17,275 nt of DNA from positions 1-17,275 of the forward strand of contig JAJZHT010000005.1 in the NCBI GenBank assembly GCA_021804455.1, read 5' to 3'. This DNA is from Pseudomonadota bacterium. GTDB taxonomy: Bacteria; Pseudomonadota; Alphaproteobacteria; Paracaedibacterales; CAIULA01. Below are positions 1 through 8,396 of the stretch, in pieces (the stretch's first letter is position 1; the number at the start of each line of letters is the position of its first letter). The position numbers were made by a program, and so were the translations under genes. The notes beneath the pieces were generated by a model. That model saw nothing but the letters and a program-made list of their open reading frames with translations. It was not told the DNA's origin and searched no databases.

Positions 1-645
1 ATAATCTAAATCTGTGTATACTTTTTCTGTTTTTAATTTTGTATCTGCACCCGCTTCAATAAGAGCTAATATATTAGCTGCGTGCCCTTCTTGAGCAGCA
101 TAATGTAAAGCTGTCATTTTACCTCCAAATGTAGCACGATTGTCAGATTTCGTAACAGCATTAAGCTCAGCCCCTCTTCTAGCTAATAATTTTATGGAGT
201 CTTGATTACAATCAAAAGAAGAAGCAAAAATAAGGGGGGTACTCCAAATTTTATCTTGCGCATTAATGTCAGCCGCATGATCTAACAGAACTTCCATAGT
301 TTTAATTTTATTCCAAGAAGCTGCCAAGTGAAGGGCTGTTTTACCTGAAGTTAAATGTTGGAATTTAACATTGGCTCCTTTTTCCTCAACACACTTTGAG
401 ACTAACTCTCTTGTTTGGTCATCTGAAAGAGACTCATTTTCACATATTCTCAAAAGCGGTACGCTTCCTTTTTCATCTGGCTTATTGAAATCTATCCTTT
501 GTTCAACAGCTTGTAAAATCGTATGATAATTACCTTTACTAAAGGTTTCTATCAAATTATCACTTGAGCCGATTGCAAAACAAAAGCTTTGGAATACAAC
601 CCCATAAAAAATCAAAAATCTAGACATATGCAATTCTACTTTCAT
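1..645 (-). CDS. Exported ankyrin-repeat protein, 5' part (runs off left edge)
   Basis: The minus strand is open from an ATG at 645 to the window edge, giving 215 codons with no stop. Residues 8-24 (after Met7) are hydrophobic and look like a signal peptide. Ankyrin repeats follow at about 101-133 (GKTALHLAASWNKIKTMEVL...), 134-167 and 176-208 (TALHYAAQEGHAANILALIE), with a weaker one near 58-95. Ankyrin repeats are protein-binding modules, and in host-associated bacteria exported ankyrin proteins are often effectors. The role and target here are inference only. The start at 645 has an AAGGATGG ribosome site just upstream; in-frame ATGs at 651 and 627 are alternatives. The gene lies inside the element bounded on its right by the tRNA-Phe fragment, so it is probably cargo. 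The C-terminal part is not visible, so further repeats or another domain may exist. Confidence 0.85.
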   Translation of the reverse strand, partial: MKVELHMSRFLIFYGVVFQSFCFAIGSSDNLIETFSKGNYHTILQAVEQRIDFNKPDEKGSVPLLRICENESLSDDQTRELVSKCVEEKGANVKFQHLTSGKTALHLAASWNKIKTMEVLLDHAADINAQDKIWSTPLIFASSFDCNQDSIKLLARRGAELNAVTKSDNRATFGGKMTALHYAAQEGHAANILALIEAGADTKLKTEKVYTDLDY

Positions 646-1012
646 ATCCATCCTTTATTTATATTAAGAAAGCTTACCAATCAAGTTTCTACATTTTTAT
701 AGAAATAAATTCCAATTTAAATCAAAATATTTTTCTTATAGTCAAGCTTTAGGATTAAGATTACGATTATATCTATTCATTTTTTTCCTAAATATTGATT
801 TAAGAGGGTTTATATTTAAGTAAACCCAAATAGCTACCTTTTCTATAGTAATAAAAAAGCCCTTAACCACAGTACTTTAGAGCAGATAAGTATTTTTATA
901 GCCGTTAAAAACCCACACATATAAAATCTTCTTAAGAAATTACCTGCTATCTACTCCAGGTTAAATATCCTCACAGAAACAACAGTTTCTTTTCCTTTTT
1001 TCTTATGAGGTC
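646..1012. other. AT-rich intergenic stretch between ankyrin gene and integrase
   Basis: No convincing gene is seen here. There is a small inverted repeat TTTCTA/TAGAAA (686-691 and 700-705). A second hairpin, AGAAAC-AACA-GTTTCT (975-990), is followed on the plus strand by a T-rich run to about 1006. The second resembles an intrinsic terminator reading plus-ward, but no plus-strand gene precedes it in the window. Both are weak. Confidence 0.4.
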
Positions 1013-2173
1013 TCATGCAAAAACCTGATTGACGATATTGGTAGACTCTTTGAGTTGCTCTAATTCTAAGTGAGCATAGCGCATAGTGGTAGCAATATTG
1101 CGATGACCTAGGAGTTTGGAGACATGAACAAGGGGCACACCCTTCTTTAAGGCAAAGCTGGCAAAAGAGTGCCGTAAATCATGAATACGGAAGTCTTTAA
1201 TATCAGCTCTCTTTAAAATGCTCTTCCACGCTCTCTTGATCTCACCAATCGGTTGTCCTGGAACCTTACCATAAAAAACATAAGGATTGCCTTCCTTACG
1301 ATTCATAGAGCTTAGAAGCTCAATGGCCTTCTGGTTCAAGGGTCTTGCGCCTTCACCTGTCTTGGTATCAGGTAAATGGATATACTGATCTTCAAGATGA
1401 ACGTTTTCCCATTTTAGGTTTAGAATTTCTCCAATGCGACACCCTGTATATAAAGCTAAAAACAGGGCATTGACAGTACAATAAGAGGCAGGTTGCTCTT
1501 TAAGCTGTTGCATTAAAGAATCTTCCAGTCTTTTAAGTTCACCATCACTTAAAAACCTTTGCTTCCTATTTTCCTTGTACTTTTTAACACCTGTGCAAGG
1601 ATTGCTTTTAGGGGGTAAGTATTCCCAATCTTCTGCTTTTTTAAAAGCAACACTAAGCAGAGCAAAACAACGGTTAGCTGTCGTGGTAATATGAGAAAGT
1701 GAGTCTAGAAAATCACGAATATCCCTTGACGAAATGTCATCTAATTTTTTCTGAGCAAAATAAGGAAGGATATATAGGTTAGTATACCCGATATTCTTCT
1801 TTCCCATGTCTTTATAGGAGACAAGAACGTGTTTGTCCATAAACACACGAAAGTAATCACCGAAAAGTATAGATTGTTTTTCTTCAATAACCTTCTCTTC
1901 CTTTTCTTTCTTGGGATCAATACCTGAAGCAACAGTAGCAGCTAGCTTCTTAGCAGCATTCCTAGCAAAATCAACGGTGATATTCCCATGACATCCAATT
2001 TTAATATATCCCTTCTTTTTAGTAAGAGGAGACCAGTAATAAAAGACGTACGTTTTTTTACTACCACTTTTTAGAATCTGACACCCGAACCCTTTGATTT
2101 CCGTATCCCATACAATATAATTTTTTTCTTTTGGAGAAGCGTAATCGATAAGGGCTTTAGTTAATTTTGGCAT
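1013..2173 (-). CDS. int: Tyrosine-type site-specific integrase
   Basis: This is a phage/genomic-island integrase that recombines an element's attP with a chromosomal attB. At 386 residues it has the usual length for the family. Residues 1-95 resemble the arm-type DNA-binding domain common in island integrases (WDTEIKGFGCQI, then the DFARNAAKKLAATVASGIDP stretch). Residues 100-185 are the core-binding helical domain. The catalytic domain carries the full set: R246 (TGCRIGEILNLKW), K271 (DTKTGEGARPL), H331 and R334 (HDLRHSFASFAL), H357 (LLGHRNIATTMRYAH) and nucleophile Y366. The enzyme therefore looks intact. The ATG at 2173 has an AGAGGAA ribosome site about 10 bases upstream. Its 5' end faces the tRNA-Phe fragment about 170 bases away, which is the standard layout for an integrase beside its attachment site. 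Confidence 0.95.
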   Translation of the reverse strand: MPKLTKALIDYASPKEKNYIVWDTEIKGFGCQILKSGSKKTYVFYYWSPLTKKKGYIKIGCHGNITVDFARNAAKKLAATVASGIDPKKEKEEKVIEEKQSILFGDYFRVFMDKHVLVSYKDMGKKNIGYTNLYILPYFAQKKLDDISSRDIRDFLDSLSHITTTANRCFALLSVAFKKAEDWEYLPPKSNPCTGVKKYKENRKQRFLSDGELKRLEDSLMQQLKEQPASYCTVNALFLALYTGCRIGEILNLKWENVHLEDQYIHLPDTKTGEGARPLNQKAIELLSSMNRKEGNPYVFYGKVPGQPIGEIKRAWKSILKRADIKDFRIHDLRHSFASFALKKGVPLVHVSKLLGHRNIATTMRYAHLELEQLKESTNIVNQVFA

Positions 2174-2344
2174 TAACAGTAGTTCCTCTGTTTTAATCTA
2201 CCGCCATCCTACCATTTAATTCATTTCTAAATCAACTTTTTAGAAGAATTTAGTAGAATAGAAAATCAAAAATCCCTCTCTTAACCCTTGTAAAGTCTAG
2301 TTTATTGAGAAATATCTTGTGTTCAGAAAGATTATAGGGAATGA

Positions 2345-2391
2345 GACTGAAAATCCCTGTGTCGTTGGTTCGATTCCGACTCTGGGCACCA
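2345..2391 (+). other. 3' fragment of tRNA-Phe (attachment site of integrated element)
   Basis: This stretch matches the 3' part of a bacterial tRNA-Phe. It has the anticodon loop CTGAAAA (2347-2353, anticodon GAA), the 3' anticodon strand TCCCT, a T-arm GTTGG-TTCGATT-CCGAC (2364-2380), the acceptor strand TCTGGGC and ACCA (2388-2391). The 5' half is absent. The bases before it do not form a D-arm, cannot fully pair with TCCCT, and contain no GCCCAGA to pair with the acceptor strand. With an integrase next to it and the tRNA terminator after it, this is best read as the displaced attachment-site copy left by integration into the 3' end of tRNA-Phe. The exact left boundary of the identity is estimated. 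Confidence 0.85.
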
Positions 2392-2401
2392 TTCCATAAA
2401 A

Positions 2402-2437
2402 AAGCAGCGCTGATTTCTCAAGCGCCGCTTATTTTTT
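2402..2437 (+). terminator. Intrinsic terminator, probably the original tRNA-Phe terminator
   Basis: A 10-base stem with one mismatch (AAGCAGCGCT with AGCGCCGCTT, 9-base loop) is followed by ATTTTTT. On the opposite strand the stem is followed by TTTTTT too, so it can also end the secreted-protein gene whose stop is at 2462. Confidence 0.8.
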
Positions 2438-2461
2438 GATGTTTATAAGGAACAAAAGTCT

Positions 2462-3079
2462 TTAATATCCGTTTCCTCCATAATCATCGTCTTCTTCGAT
2501 CTCATCCATCTCTACTTGTTTTTGATTAGATTTTGGTTTGCGAACCAGACTATTAAATTTCGATTGCAGTTGATTGAGTTGTCGTGAAAATTGACTTAGC
2601 ATATTCGAAGATTGTGGGGTATCTTCCTCATAATCTTGCATTGCTTCCTCTTCTTGATAGGGGGGAGGTGCCATCTTGGCACTAGCCTTCATCAGGGATT
2701 TATTGGAACTTGCTAAGGCTTTTTGTGTTGCCAAATCGCTTTTACGTTGTTGTTCCATTTGTCGGGTCGCAAATCGGTTGTCATTGATTTGTGCGGCTGA
2801 TCCAAATTTTTGTAGCGCCATCTGACAATAATATTCATCTTGCGATGTTTTTGGTTTGGTAAGGATGGTACCGTTTCTAACACTTGCGCAGTGATTCATG
2901 ATAAAGCTTGATAAGAAATTGGAATCCTTACCGGAAACTTTTCCTACACATTTATAGGCATCCGGTCCACCCTTTTTTCCTACATCGCCGGTGCAATTCT
3001 CAAACAGGGCTTGTCCGTTATGGGTAAAACCTGTTGCAAATACAGCTGTAGCCAAAAGCATTTGCCATTTTTTTGACAT
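2462..3079 (-). CDS. Secreted protein of unknown function, four Cys and acidic tail
   Basis: I do not recognise this 205-residue protein. Residues 1-24 form a signal peptide (basic start, hydrophobic core, likely cut after GQA). The mature N-terminal part (25-95) carries four cysteines, C29, C44, C64 and C85, which could form two disulfides in the periplasm. Residues 100-135 are polar and helical. A short proline stretch (137-141) leads to an acidic segment, then a predicted helix or coil near 158-180. The tail is very acidic (EIEEDDDY, 193-200) and ends in GGNGY. An AAGGGAG ribosome site sits about 8 bases before the ATG. The gene is divergent from coxB and ends against the bidirectional terminator at 2402-2437. 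A periplasmic or surface role is inference from the signal peptide. Confidence 0.7.
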   Translation of the reverse strand: MSKKWQMLLATAVFATGFTHNGQALFENCTGDVGKKGGPDAYKCVGKVSGKDSNFLSSFIMNHCASVRNGTILTKPKTSQDEYYCQMALQKFGSAAQINDNRFATRQMEQQRKSDLATQKALASSNKSLMKASAKMAPPPYQEEEAMQDYEEDTPQSSNMLSQFSRQLNQLQSKFNSLVRKPKSNQKQVEMDEIEEDDDYGGNGY

Positions 3080-3202
3080 CGTGCATACTCCCTTGGTTCT
3101 TGAAACTATTAAATTTCCTTAATCTTTAATTAAAGCGTACCAAGTAAAAGTTAATAAAACGTCAATAAAACCATTTTTTCTTTTTGGATTTTTTTTATGT
3201 CG

Positions 3203-3231
3203 TTGGCGGTATTCAAAATTTTGTTTATGAT
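3203..3231 (+). promoter_or_regulatory. Candidate sigma-70-type promoter of the cox operon
   Basis: The -35 box TTGGCG (3203-3208) and -10 box TATGAT (3226-3231) are separated by 17 bases. Transcription would start near 3238, leaving a leader of about 20 bases before coxB. The spacing and the 5/6 match of the -10 box are good; no experiment supports it. Confidence 0.6.
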
Positions 3232-3258
3232 CAATAAAAATTTATTAAATCCGATGCG

Positions 3259-4062
3259 ATGATTTTCTCAAGGCTTATGACCGTCTCTTTTGGTTTGGTT
3301 ATAGGAAATTTTATGACTGCCTACGGGGCTGAAAACAGTCCTCTTTTTACCCCCAAACCTTGGCAAACCAGCTTTCAGCCGGCCGTCTCCCCCATGATGG
3401 AGGGGATTCAGGAGATGCATTCGTTGCTGCTGACAGTCATTACCAGTATTGCGGTGGTCGTAAGTTTATTGTTGGGGTATGTTCTGATTCGGTTTCGGGC
3501 TAAGAAGAATCCTGTTCCCAGCTTAACAACACACCATATTGTTTTAGAAATTATATGGACCCTTATCCCTGTTGGGATCCTGGCAATCATCGGTATCCCT
3601 TCCATCAAATTATTATTTGAACTGGATCGTCCCCAAGAAGCCGAAATAACGATTAAAGCCATCGGACGTCAATGGTATTGGACTTATGAATACCCTCAAC
3701 AAGATCCGCTTAAAACCTTTAGCTTTGACAGCGCCATGATTGAAGACAAGGATTTAAAGCCAGGACAACCTCGTCTATTAAGCGTTGACAGGCCTTTGAT
3801 CGCACCCGTGGATACTATGGTTCGAATTTTGGTAACGTCCAGTGATGTATTGCATAGTTTTGCCTTACCCGCCTTGGGTATTAAGCGGGACTGTGTTCCA
3901 GGGCGCATTAATGAAACATGGTTTTATGTCCGTAAACCAGGGATGTATTATGGTCAATGCTCTGAACTGTGTGGTTCAAACCACGGCTTTATGCCCATTG
4001 CTCTTCACGTTGTTTCAAAGCAAGATTATGAACAGTGGTTAAAAGATCATCTTACGAGTTGA
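3259..4062 (+). CDS. coxB: Cytochrome c oxidase subunit II
   Basis: This subunit accepts electrons from cytochrome c at its binuclear CuA centre and passes them to heme a in subunit I, in the inner membrane facing the periplasm. The 267 residues comprise a signal peptide (1-24), two membrane helices (about 55-78 and 94-120), the aromatic electron-entry motif GRQWYWTYEYP (136-146) and a cupredoxin domain. All CuA ligands are present: H199, C234, E236 (by its backbone), C238, H242 and M245, in HSFALPALG and CSELCGSNHGFM. The start at 3259 gives the best signal peptide but has no clear ribosome site. The ATG at 3277 (residue 7) has AAGG just upstream and is an alternative. This is the first gene of the cox operon, 55 bases before the next ORF. 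Confidence 0.97.
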   Translation: MIFSRLMTVSFGLVIGNFMTAYGAENSPLFTPKPWQTSFQPAVSPMMEGIQEMHSLLLTVITSIAVVVSLLLGYVLIRFRAKKNPVPSLTTHHIVLEIIWTLIPVGILAIIGIPSIKLLFELDRPQEAEITIKAIGRQWYWTYEYPQQDPLKTFSFDSAMIEDKDLKPGQPRLLSVDRPLIAPVDTMVRILVTSSDVLHSFALPALGIKRDCVPGRINETWFYVRKPGMYYGQCSELCGSNHGFMPIALHVVSKQDYEQWLKDHLTS

Positions 4063-4117
4063 AAAAGGACAGAAAAGTATTAAATTGAAATGTAAAAATC
4101 AAAATTAGAAGGGTATT

Positions 4118-4678
4118 ATGGAACAGTCTGTCTTTCCATTGGTGATTAGTTTTATTGGCGGAGGATTTAGCTATTTTATCGCTTATCTTCTAAACCTAGG
4201 AAAATATAAAGAAAAAATGAGTCGTTTTGAAAATGATTTAAAAATTTGCCAGGAGAGAGTAGAGCTTAATCATTCAACCATTGCTGATATTCGTACTAGT
4301 TTAGCAACCTTAAACGAGTTTAAGGAACATGCTCAGAAATTTATAGACAGTAAACTTTATCAGGCTAACAGTCCTCTTAGTCTCAGTGAAGAGGGGAAAC
4401 GGTTGGTAAAAGAAAGTGGTTTTGAATCTATCTTTGAGATTATTAAAGATGAGCTTTGCCAGCGTTTTTCTGAAAAAAGAATTCCTAAAACACGTTATGA
4501 TGTGCAGGAAAGTGCGCGTGGATTTATGGATGCTTTTAGCAGGGAAGACTATGCCCCCTTTCGTCCTATTAAATCTTACGCTTTTGAAAAAGGTGCAGAT
4601 TATTCCCAGATTCTTCGCGCTGGATCGATTCTTTTAAGAGACTATTACCTTTCTATTCATCCGGAAATTAAAGACTGA
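4118..4678 (+). CDS. Unknown membrane-anchored coiled-coil protein inside the cox operon
   Basis: This 186-residue protein is not one of the known oxidase subunits or assembly factors. Residues about 5-27 form one membrane helix with a glycine cluster (FIGGGFSYF). Residues 28-80 are charged and predicted coiled coil. Residues 85-101 ([17 protein letters not shown]) begin a small soluble domain that ends in [19 protein letters not shown] recall similar SPLSL.E.GK motifs with a late LRD motif in scattered uncharacterised proteins, but cannot name the family. It has an AGAAGGG ribosome site 4 bases before the ATG. Its TGA stop overlaps the coxA ATG by one base, so it is probably translationally coupled to coxA. 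A role in oxidase assembly or anchoring is a guess from position; a chance insertion is equally possible. Confidence 0.85.
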   Translation: MEQSVFPLVISFIGGGFSYFIAYLLNLGKYKEKMSRFENDLKICQERVELNHSTIADIRTSLATLNEFKEHAQKFIDSKLYQANSPLSLSEEGKRLVKESGFESIFEIIKDELCQRFSEKRIPKTRYDVQESARGFMDAFSREDYAPFRPIKSYAFEKGADYSQILRAGSILLRDYYLSIHPEIKD

Positions 4679-6243
4679 TGGAACATCGCCCTACAGGTTG
4701 GCGTCGTTGGCTTTTGTCAACCAATCACAAAGACATAGGAACTCTTTACCTCCTCTTTGCTGTGGGGGCCGGTCTTCTCGGTAGTGTTTTGTCGATGGTC
4801 ATGCGGGCACAGTTGATGTTCCCGGGAAGTTTGGTCTTTGGCACGCATTACCAATTGTATAACGTTGTGATGACAGCTCATGGACTCTTAATGATTTTTT
4901 TCATGGTGATGCCTGCCTTGATTGGAGGATTTGGCAATTGGTTCATACCCTTGATGATAGGGGCTCCTGATATGGCGTTTCCCCGCCTGAATAACGTTAG
5001 TTTCTGGTTGTTAGTTCCTTCTTTGATTCTTTTGTTCTTGGCCTGTTTTACGGGTGTAGGTGTTGGAACAAGTTGGACATTTTATCCTCCTCTCAGTTCT
5101 TTAATTGGCCATCCCGGAGTTTCTGTAGATTTTATGTTATTAAGTCTTCATATAGCGGGGGCATCTTCAATTTTGGGATCGATCAATTTTATTACCACCA
5201 TTTTAAACATGCGGGCGCCCGGGATGGGCTTTCATAAGATGCCCCTTTTTGTTTGGGGAATCTTTATAACGTCATTTTTAATTTTATTGTCGATACCCGT
5301 TTTGGCAGGGGGCATTACCATGCTTTTAACGGATCGTAATTTCGGTACAACCTTTTTTGACCCAGCTGGAGGAGGAGACCCTCTTTTATTCCAGCATCTT
5401 TTTTGGTTCTTTGGCCACCCAGAGGTCTATATTATGATTCTACCGGCCTTTGGCGTGGTTAGTCATGTTATTTCCACATTTGCCAGAAAACCTGTTTTTG
5501 GTTATTTGGGGATGGTTTATGCCATGGTCACCATAGGTTTTTTGGGGTTTGTTGTCTGGGCCCACCACATGTTCACAGTGGGCATGCAAACATCTGTACG
5601 GGCTTATTTTACGATTGCCACCTTGATTATCGCCGTTCCCACGGGCATTAAGGTCTTTAGTTGGATTGCCACTTTGTGGGGAGGTTCCATAACGTTTAAA
5701 ACCCCCATGTTATTTGCAAGCGGTTTTGTTCTTTTGTTTACCATAGGGGGACTTACGGGTATTGTTCTGGCCAATGGGGAGGTTGATGTCGTTTTGCATG
5801 ACACCTATTATGTCGTTGCCCATTTTCATTATGTTTTATCAATGGGGGCTGTTTTTGCCCTTTTTTCAGGTTTTTATTACTGGATTGGAAAAATGTCAGG
5901 TTATCAGTACAAAGAACGATTAGGACAAATTCACTTTTGGTTAACTTTTGTTGGGGTGAACCTTTTGTTTTTTCCGATGCATTTTCTGGGATTAGCAGGA
6001 ATGCCGCGTCGTATCCCTGATTATCCGGATGCCTATTCTGGCTGGAATTATGTTTGTTCATTGGGGGGGTTTTTATCAGGTCTTTCAATTCTGTTCTTCC
6101 TTTATCTCGTCAGTCGGCTTTTCTACGATAAAAGCCCTTGTCCCTCGAATCCTTGGGGGGAGGGTGCTCATACGTTGGAATGGACACTTTCTTCTTCTCC
6201 GCCTTTTCACAGTTTTCAACAACCACCGAATCTCGATTCATGA
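4678..6243 (+). CDS. coxA: Cytochrome c oxidase subunit I (aa3-type, A1 family)
   Basis: This is the catalytic subunit: it reduces oxygen to water at the heme a3-CuB site and pumps protons. It has 521 residues and about twelve membrane helices. Ligands are intact: H68 and H384 for heme a, H382 for heme a3, and H247, H296 and H297 for CuB. Y251 is placed for the His-Tyr crosslink (GHPEVY, 247-251). E249 in GHPEV is the mark of the A1 family, and D98 (GAPDMAFPR) and K325 (PTGIKVFSW) mark the D and K proton channels. The start overlaps the preceding stop by one base (TGATG), and the stop overlaps the ctaB start (ATGA). An A1-type enzyme needs heme A, so ctaA is expected elsewhere in the genome. 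Confidence 0.98.
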   Translation: MEHRPTGWRRWLLSTNHKDIGTLYLLFAVGAGLLGSVLSMVMRAQLMFPGSLVFGTHYQLYNVVMTAHGLLMIFFMVMPALIGGFGNWFIPLMIGAPDMAFPRLNNVSFWLLVPSLILLFLACFTGVGVGTSWTFYPPLSSLIGHPGVSVDFMLLSLHIAGASSILGSINFITTILNMRAPGMGFHKMPLFVWGIFITSFLILLSIPVLAGGITMLLTDRNFGTTFFDPAGGGDPLLFQHLFWFFGHPEVYIMILPAFGVVSHVISTFARKPVFGYLGMVYAMVTIGFLGFVVWAHHMFTVGMQTSVRAYFTIATLIIAVPTGIKVFSWIATLWGGSITFKTPMLFASGFVLLFTIGGLTGIVLANGEVDVVLHDTYYVVAHFHYVLSMGAVFALFSGFYYWIGKMSGYQYKERLGQIHFWLTFVGVNLLFFPMHFLGLAGMPRRIPDYPDAYSGWNYVCSLGGFLSGLSILFFLYLVSRLFYDKSPCPSNPWGEGAHTLEWTLSSSPPFHSFQQPPNLDS

Positions 6244-7139
6244 AAGAATCCATGGCTCCTTTGCCAACAGCGACTGTAGGCGATTACTGGACACTTCTAA
6301 AACCCCGGGTCATGGCCTTGGTGGTGTTTACAGGGTGGTGTGGAATGGTTATAGCTCCAGGAACTTTACATCCTGTATTGCAGATAACTGCCCTTTTAAG
6401 CCTTGCCATGGCTGCAGGGGGGTCGGGGTGTTTAAATATGTGGATGGAACGTCATCGGGATAGCCTGATGATACGCACACAAAACCGTCCCTTACCGCTA
6501 GGGATCATTGAACCTGATTCGGCTTTCAGCCTAGGTCTTCTTTTGTGTCTGGCTTCTTGGATAATGATGGGATTGGCGCTGAATTTAACAGCTGTATCCT
6601 TGTTAATAACAACTACCGTTTTTTACCTTGTTATTTACACCCTGATTCTTAAGCCTAGAACTGTGCAAAATATTGTCATCGGTGGGATTTCCGGTGCTTT
6701 GCCGCCTGTCATTGGTTGGGCTAGTGTGACAGGAACCATTAATATTCAGTCTTTGTCTTTATTCCTAATCATTTTCCTTTGGACGCCTGCGCACTTTTGG
6801 TCCTTATGCTTGGTTTCTGGCCAGGATTACGCAAACGCAGGGCTTCCCATGTTACCTCACGTTAAAGGTGAACAAGAAACAAAAAAGAAAATCGTTGGAT
6901 ATACAATCTTAACTGTTCTTGCAACCTATGGACCCTATATCTTAAAGATGGTTAGCTTTGGTTATATAATCATGACAACTTTTTTAGGGTTTCTTTTTCT
7001 AAAAAACGCCTGGGCTGTTTATCAGGGCCATAAGACCCCTTTAAAATTATTCGGTTATTCAATCCTTTATTTATTCTTCCTTTTTATGAACTTAATGCTG
7101 TTCGCGTTCAATGGGCCTTTTGGCGAGTATAACCCCTAA
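6240..7139 (+). CDS. ctaB: Protoheme IX farnesyltransferase (heme O synthase)
   Basis: This enzyme joins a farnesyl group to protoheme IX to make heme O, the precursor of the heme A used by CoxA. From the ATG at 6240 it is 299 residues, typical for the family. That start forms an ATGA overlap with the coxA stop. The frame stays open to an ATG at 6138, but those extra residues lie over coxA and do not belong to the family. The prenyl-diphosphate motif is [19 protein letters not shown] (66-84); E70 stands where I recall an Asp in many homologues. Further signatures are [17 protein letters not shown] (133-149) and WTPAHFWSL...[15 protein letters not shown] (181-210). Several membrane helices are evident. 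The last 16 codons overlap the end of the convergent transporter gene. Confidence 0.95.
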   Translation: MKESMAPLPTATVGDYWTLLKPRVMALVVFTGWCGMVIAPGTLHPVLQITALLSLAMAAGGSGCLNMWMERHRDSLMIRTQNRPLPLGIIEPDSAFSLGLLLCLASWIMMGLALNLTAVSLLITTTVFYLVIYTLILKPRTVQNIVIGGISGALPPVIGWASVTGTINIQSLSLFLIIFLWTPAHFWSLCLVSGQDYANAGLPMLPHVKGEQETKKKIVGYTILTVLATYGPYILKMVSFGYIIMTTFLGFLFLKNAWAVYQGHKTPLKLFGYSILYLFFLFMNLMLFAFNGPFGEYNP

Positions 7140-8342
7140 AAAGCCCAAAAGAGACGTCAACATGAGGTAAAAAGCTGGCGCTTCAGGTTTTCCAGTCCAT
7201 TCTACAAAAAGGGTACAAAGAAAAGGTCCTGTACTTCCTAATAAAGCTCCCCCTAAACCATATCCAAAAGCAATCGCTGTATAACGAATGTTAACAGGAA
7301 ATAAGCTTGTTTCAAAAGCAGGGGTTGGGCCAACAAACGCTGTGTTAAAAAGGCCCAGAACAATTTGCGCCCCTATAATACGTTCAACAGTATGATCTTG
7401 AACAAAGGAAAAAACAGGGTAAGCCAAAAGAAAAAGACCTAGCACCCCTGTTAACATAATCCGACGGCGACCTATTTTATCAGCCAACCATCCCATAAAA
7501 GGAAGTGCGATAAAGCAAACAGCCATAAAAACACTGTAAACGATAATTCCCTTTGAAAGGGGCAACCCTGTCTGAAAGCTAATTGAACTAAGATAAATTG
7601 TTAATAAATAAAGAGGAGAAATGGCGGCAGAACCGATGAAAAAAACACATATAAAATTGCGAGGATGTTTTAAGAAAACCTGCATGATAGGGGTTTGAGA
7701 AGAAGGAGAACGATGAAGTTTTTTCTCAAAAGCAGGGGTTTCTCTAAGATAGAAACGAAAATAAAGGGCAATTAAACCTAAGGTTCCCCCTATAAAAAAG
7801 GGGATGCGCCATCCCCAATCAGGGAAAAAGGATGATGTGAAGAAAGAAGAAGACAAAGCCCCCATAAAGGCCCCAAAACATCCAGAAGCGGTTAGAATGC
7901 CTCCGGCAAAACCTTTCCGATGTGGGTGACTGTGTTCAATAATAAAAATAGAAGCTCCTGGATATTCTCCACCCACGCACAATCCCTGCAACAGACGACA
8001 CAAAACCAGAATGCAAGGGGCTAGAAATCCAATTTGTTGGTAGGAAGGGAGAAAACTGATGGCGAACGTGGGAATCACCATCATGATCAGGGTGAGCAAT
8101 AATGTTTTCTTACGGCCATACTTATCCCCAAAATGACCGAAGAGAATTCCACCCAACGGCCTTACAATAAAACCTGCTGCAAAAGCTCCAAAACTAGCAA
8201 GGGTTGTTATAAGAGGGTCATCACTTGGGAAAAAGAGAGGACCTAAAAACGCAGCGAGAAAACCGTATAAAGTTGCATCATAGTATTCAAGGGCATTGCC
8301 GACACTACTTGCTAAAAATTGTCTTTTATTTAATGTAAACAA
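7092..8342 (-). CDS. MFS transporter, ProP-like (metabolite:H+ symporter family), copy 1
   Basis: This is an inner-membrane, proton-coupled carrier of the MHS family. The family includes ProP (proline/betaine) and carriers for citrate, ketoglutarate and shikimate; the substrate here cannot be read from sequence. It has 416 residues, about 12 helices, the MFS A-motif GHFGDKYGRKK (69-79), the family signature LLQGLCVGGEYPGASIFIIE (117-136), GWRIPFFIGG and LRETPAFE, and the second-half A-motif GWLADKIGRRR (284-294). The likely start is TTG at 8342. No in-frame ATG exists upstream before the stop, and starting here keeps the LNKR...GNALEYYDATLY beginning shared with the next gene. No ribosome site is clear. 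It lies 54 bases after its paralogue in the same unit, and its stop lies inside the end of ctaB on the other strand. Confidence 0.9.
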   Translation of the reverse strand: MFTLNKRQFLASSVGNALEYYDATLYGFLAAFLGPLFFPSDDPLITTLASFGAFAAGFIVRPLGGILFGHFGDKYGRKKTLLLTLIMMVIPTFAISFLPSYQQIGFLAPCILVLCRLLQGLCVGGEYPGASIFIIEHSHPHRKGFAGGILTASGCFGAFMGALSSSFFTSSFFPDWGWRIPFFIGGTLGLIALYFRFYLRETPAFEKKLHRSPSSQTPIMQVFLKHPRNFICVFFIGSAAISPLYLLTIYLSSISFQTGLPLSKGIIVYSVFMAVCFIALPFMGWLADKIGRRRIMLTGVLGLFLLAYPVFSFVQDHTVERIIGAQIVLGLFNTAFVGPTPAFETSLFPVNIRYTAIAFGYGLGGALLGSTGPFLCTLFVEWTGKPEAPAFYLMLTSLLGFLGVILAKRPIEREQH

Positions 8343-8396
8343 AGATACGCTAGTTTTAAAAATATTTTAAGCCGTATTAAAGCGCATCGTTATAAT

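Noticed and set aside
2321..2391. Possible complete tRNA starting at GTTCAGA (2321)
   Set aside because: The acceptor strands do not pair well (GTTCAGA against TCTGGGC), the anticodon stem mismatches on the 5' side, and there is no D-arm. Only the 3' part is tRNA-Phe-like.
5753..6088. 111-residue minus-strand ORF inside coxA
   Set aside because: It is antisense to a strongly conserved coxA region, with low-complexity polar composition. It is a shadow of the real gene.
6138..6239. Extended N-terminus of ctaB from an upstream ATG
   Set aside because: These 34 codons lie entirely over coxA and give a Phe/Ser-rich stretch foreign to the family. The ATG at 6240 forms a normal ATGA overlap.
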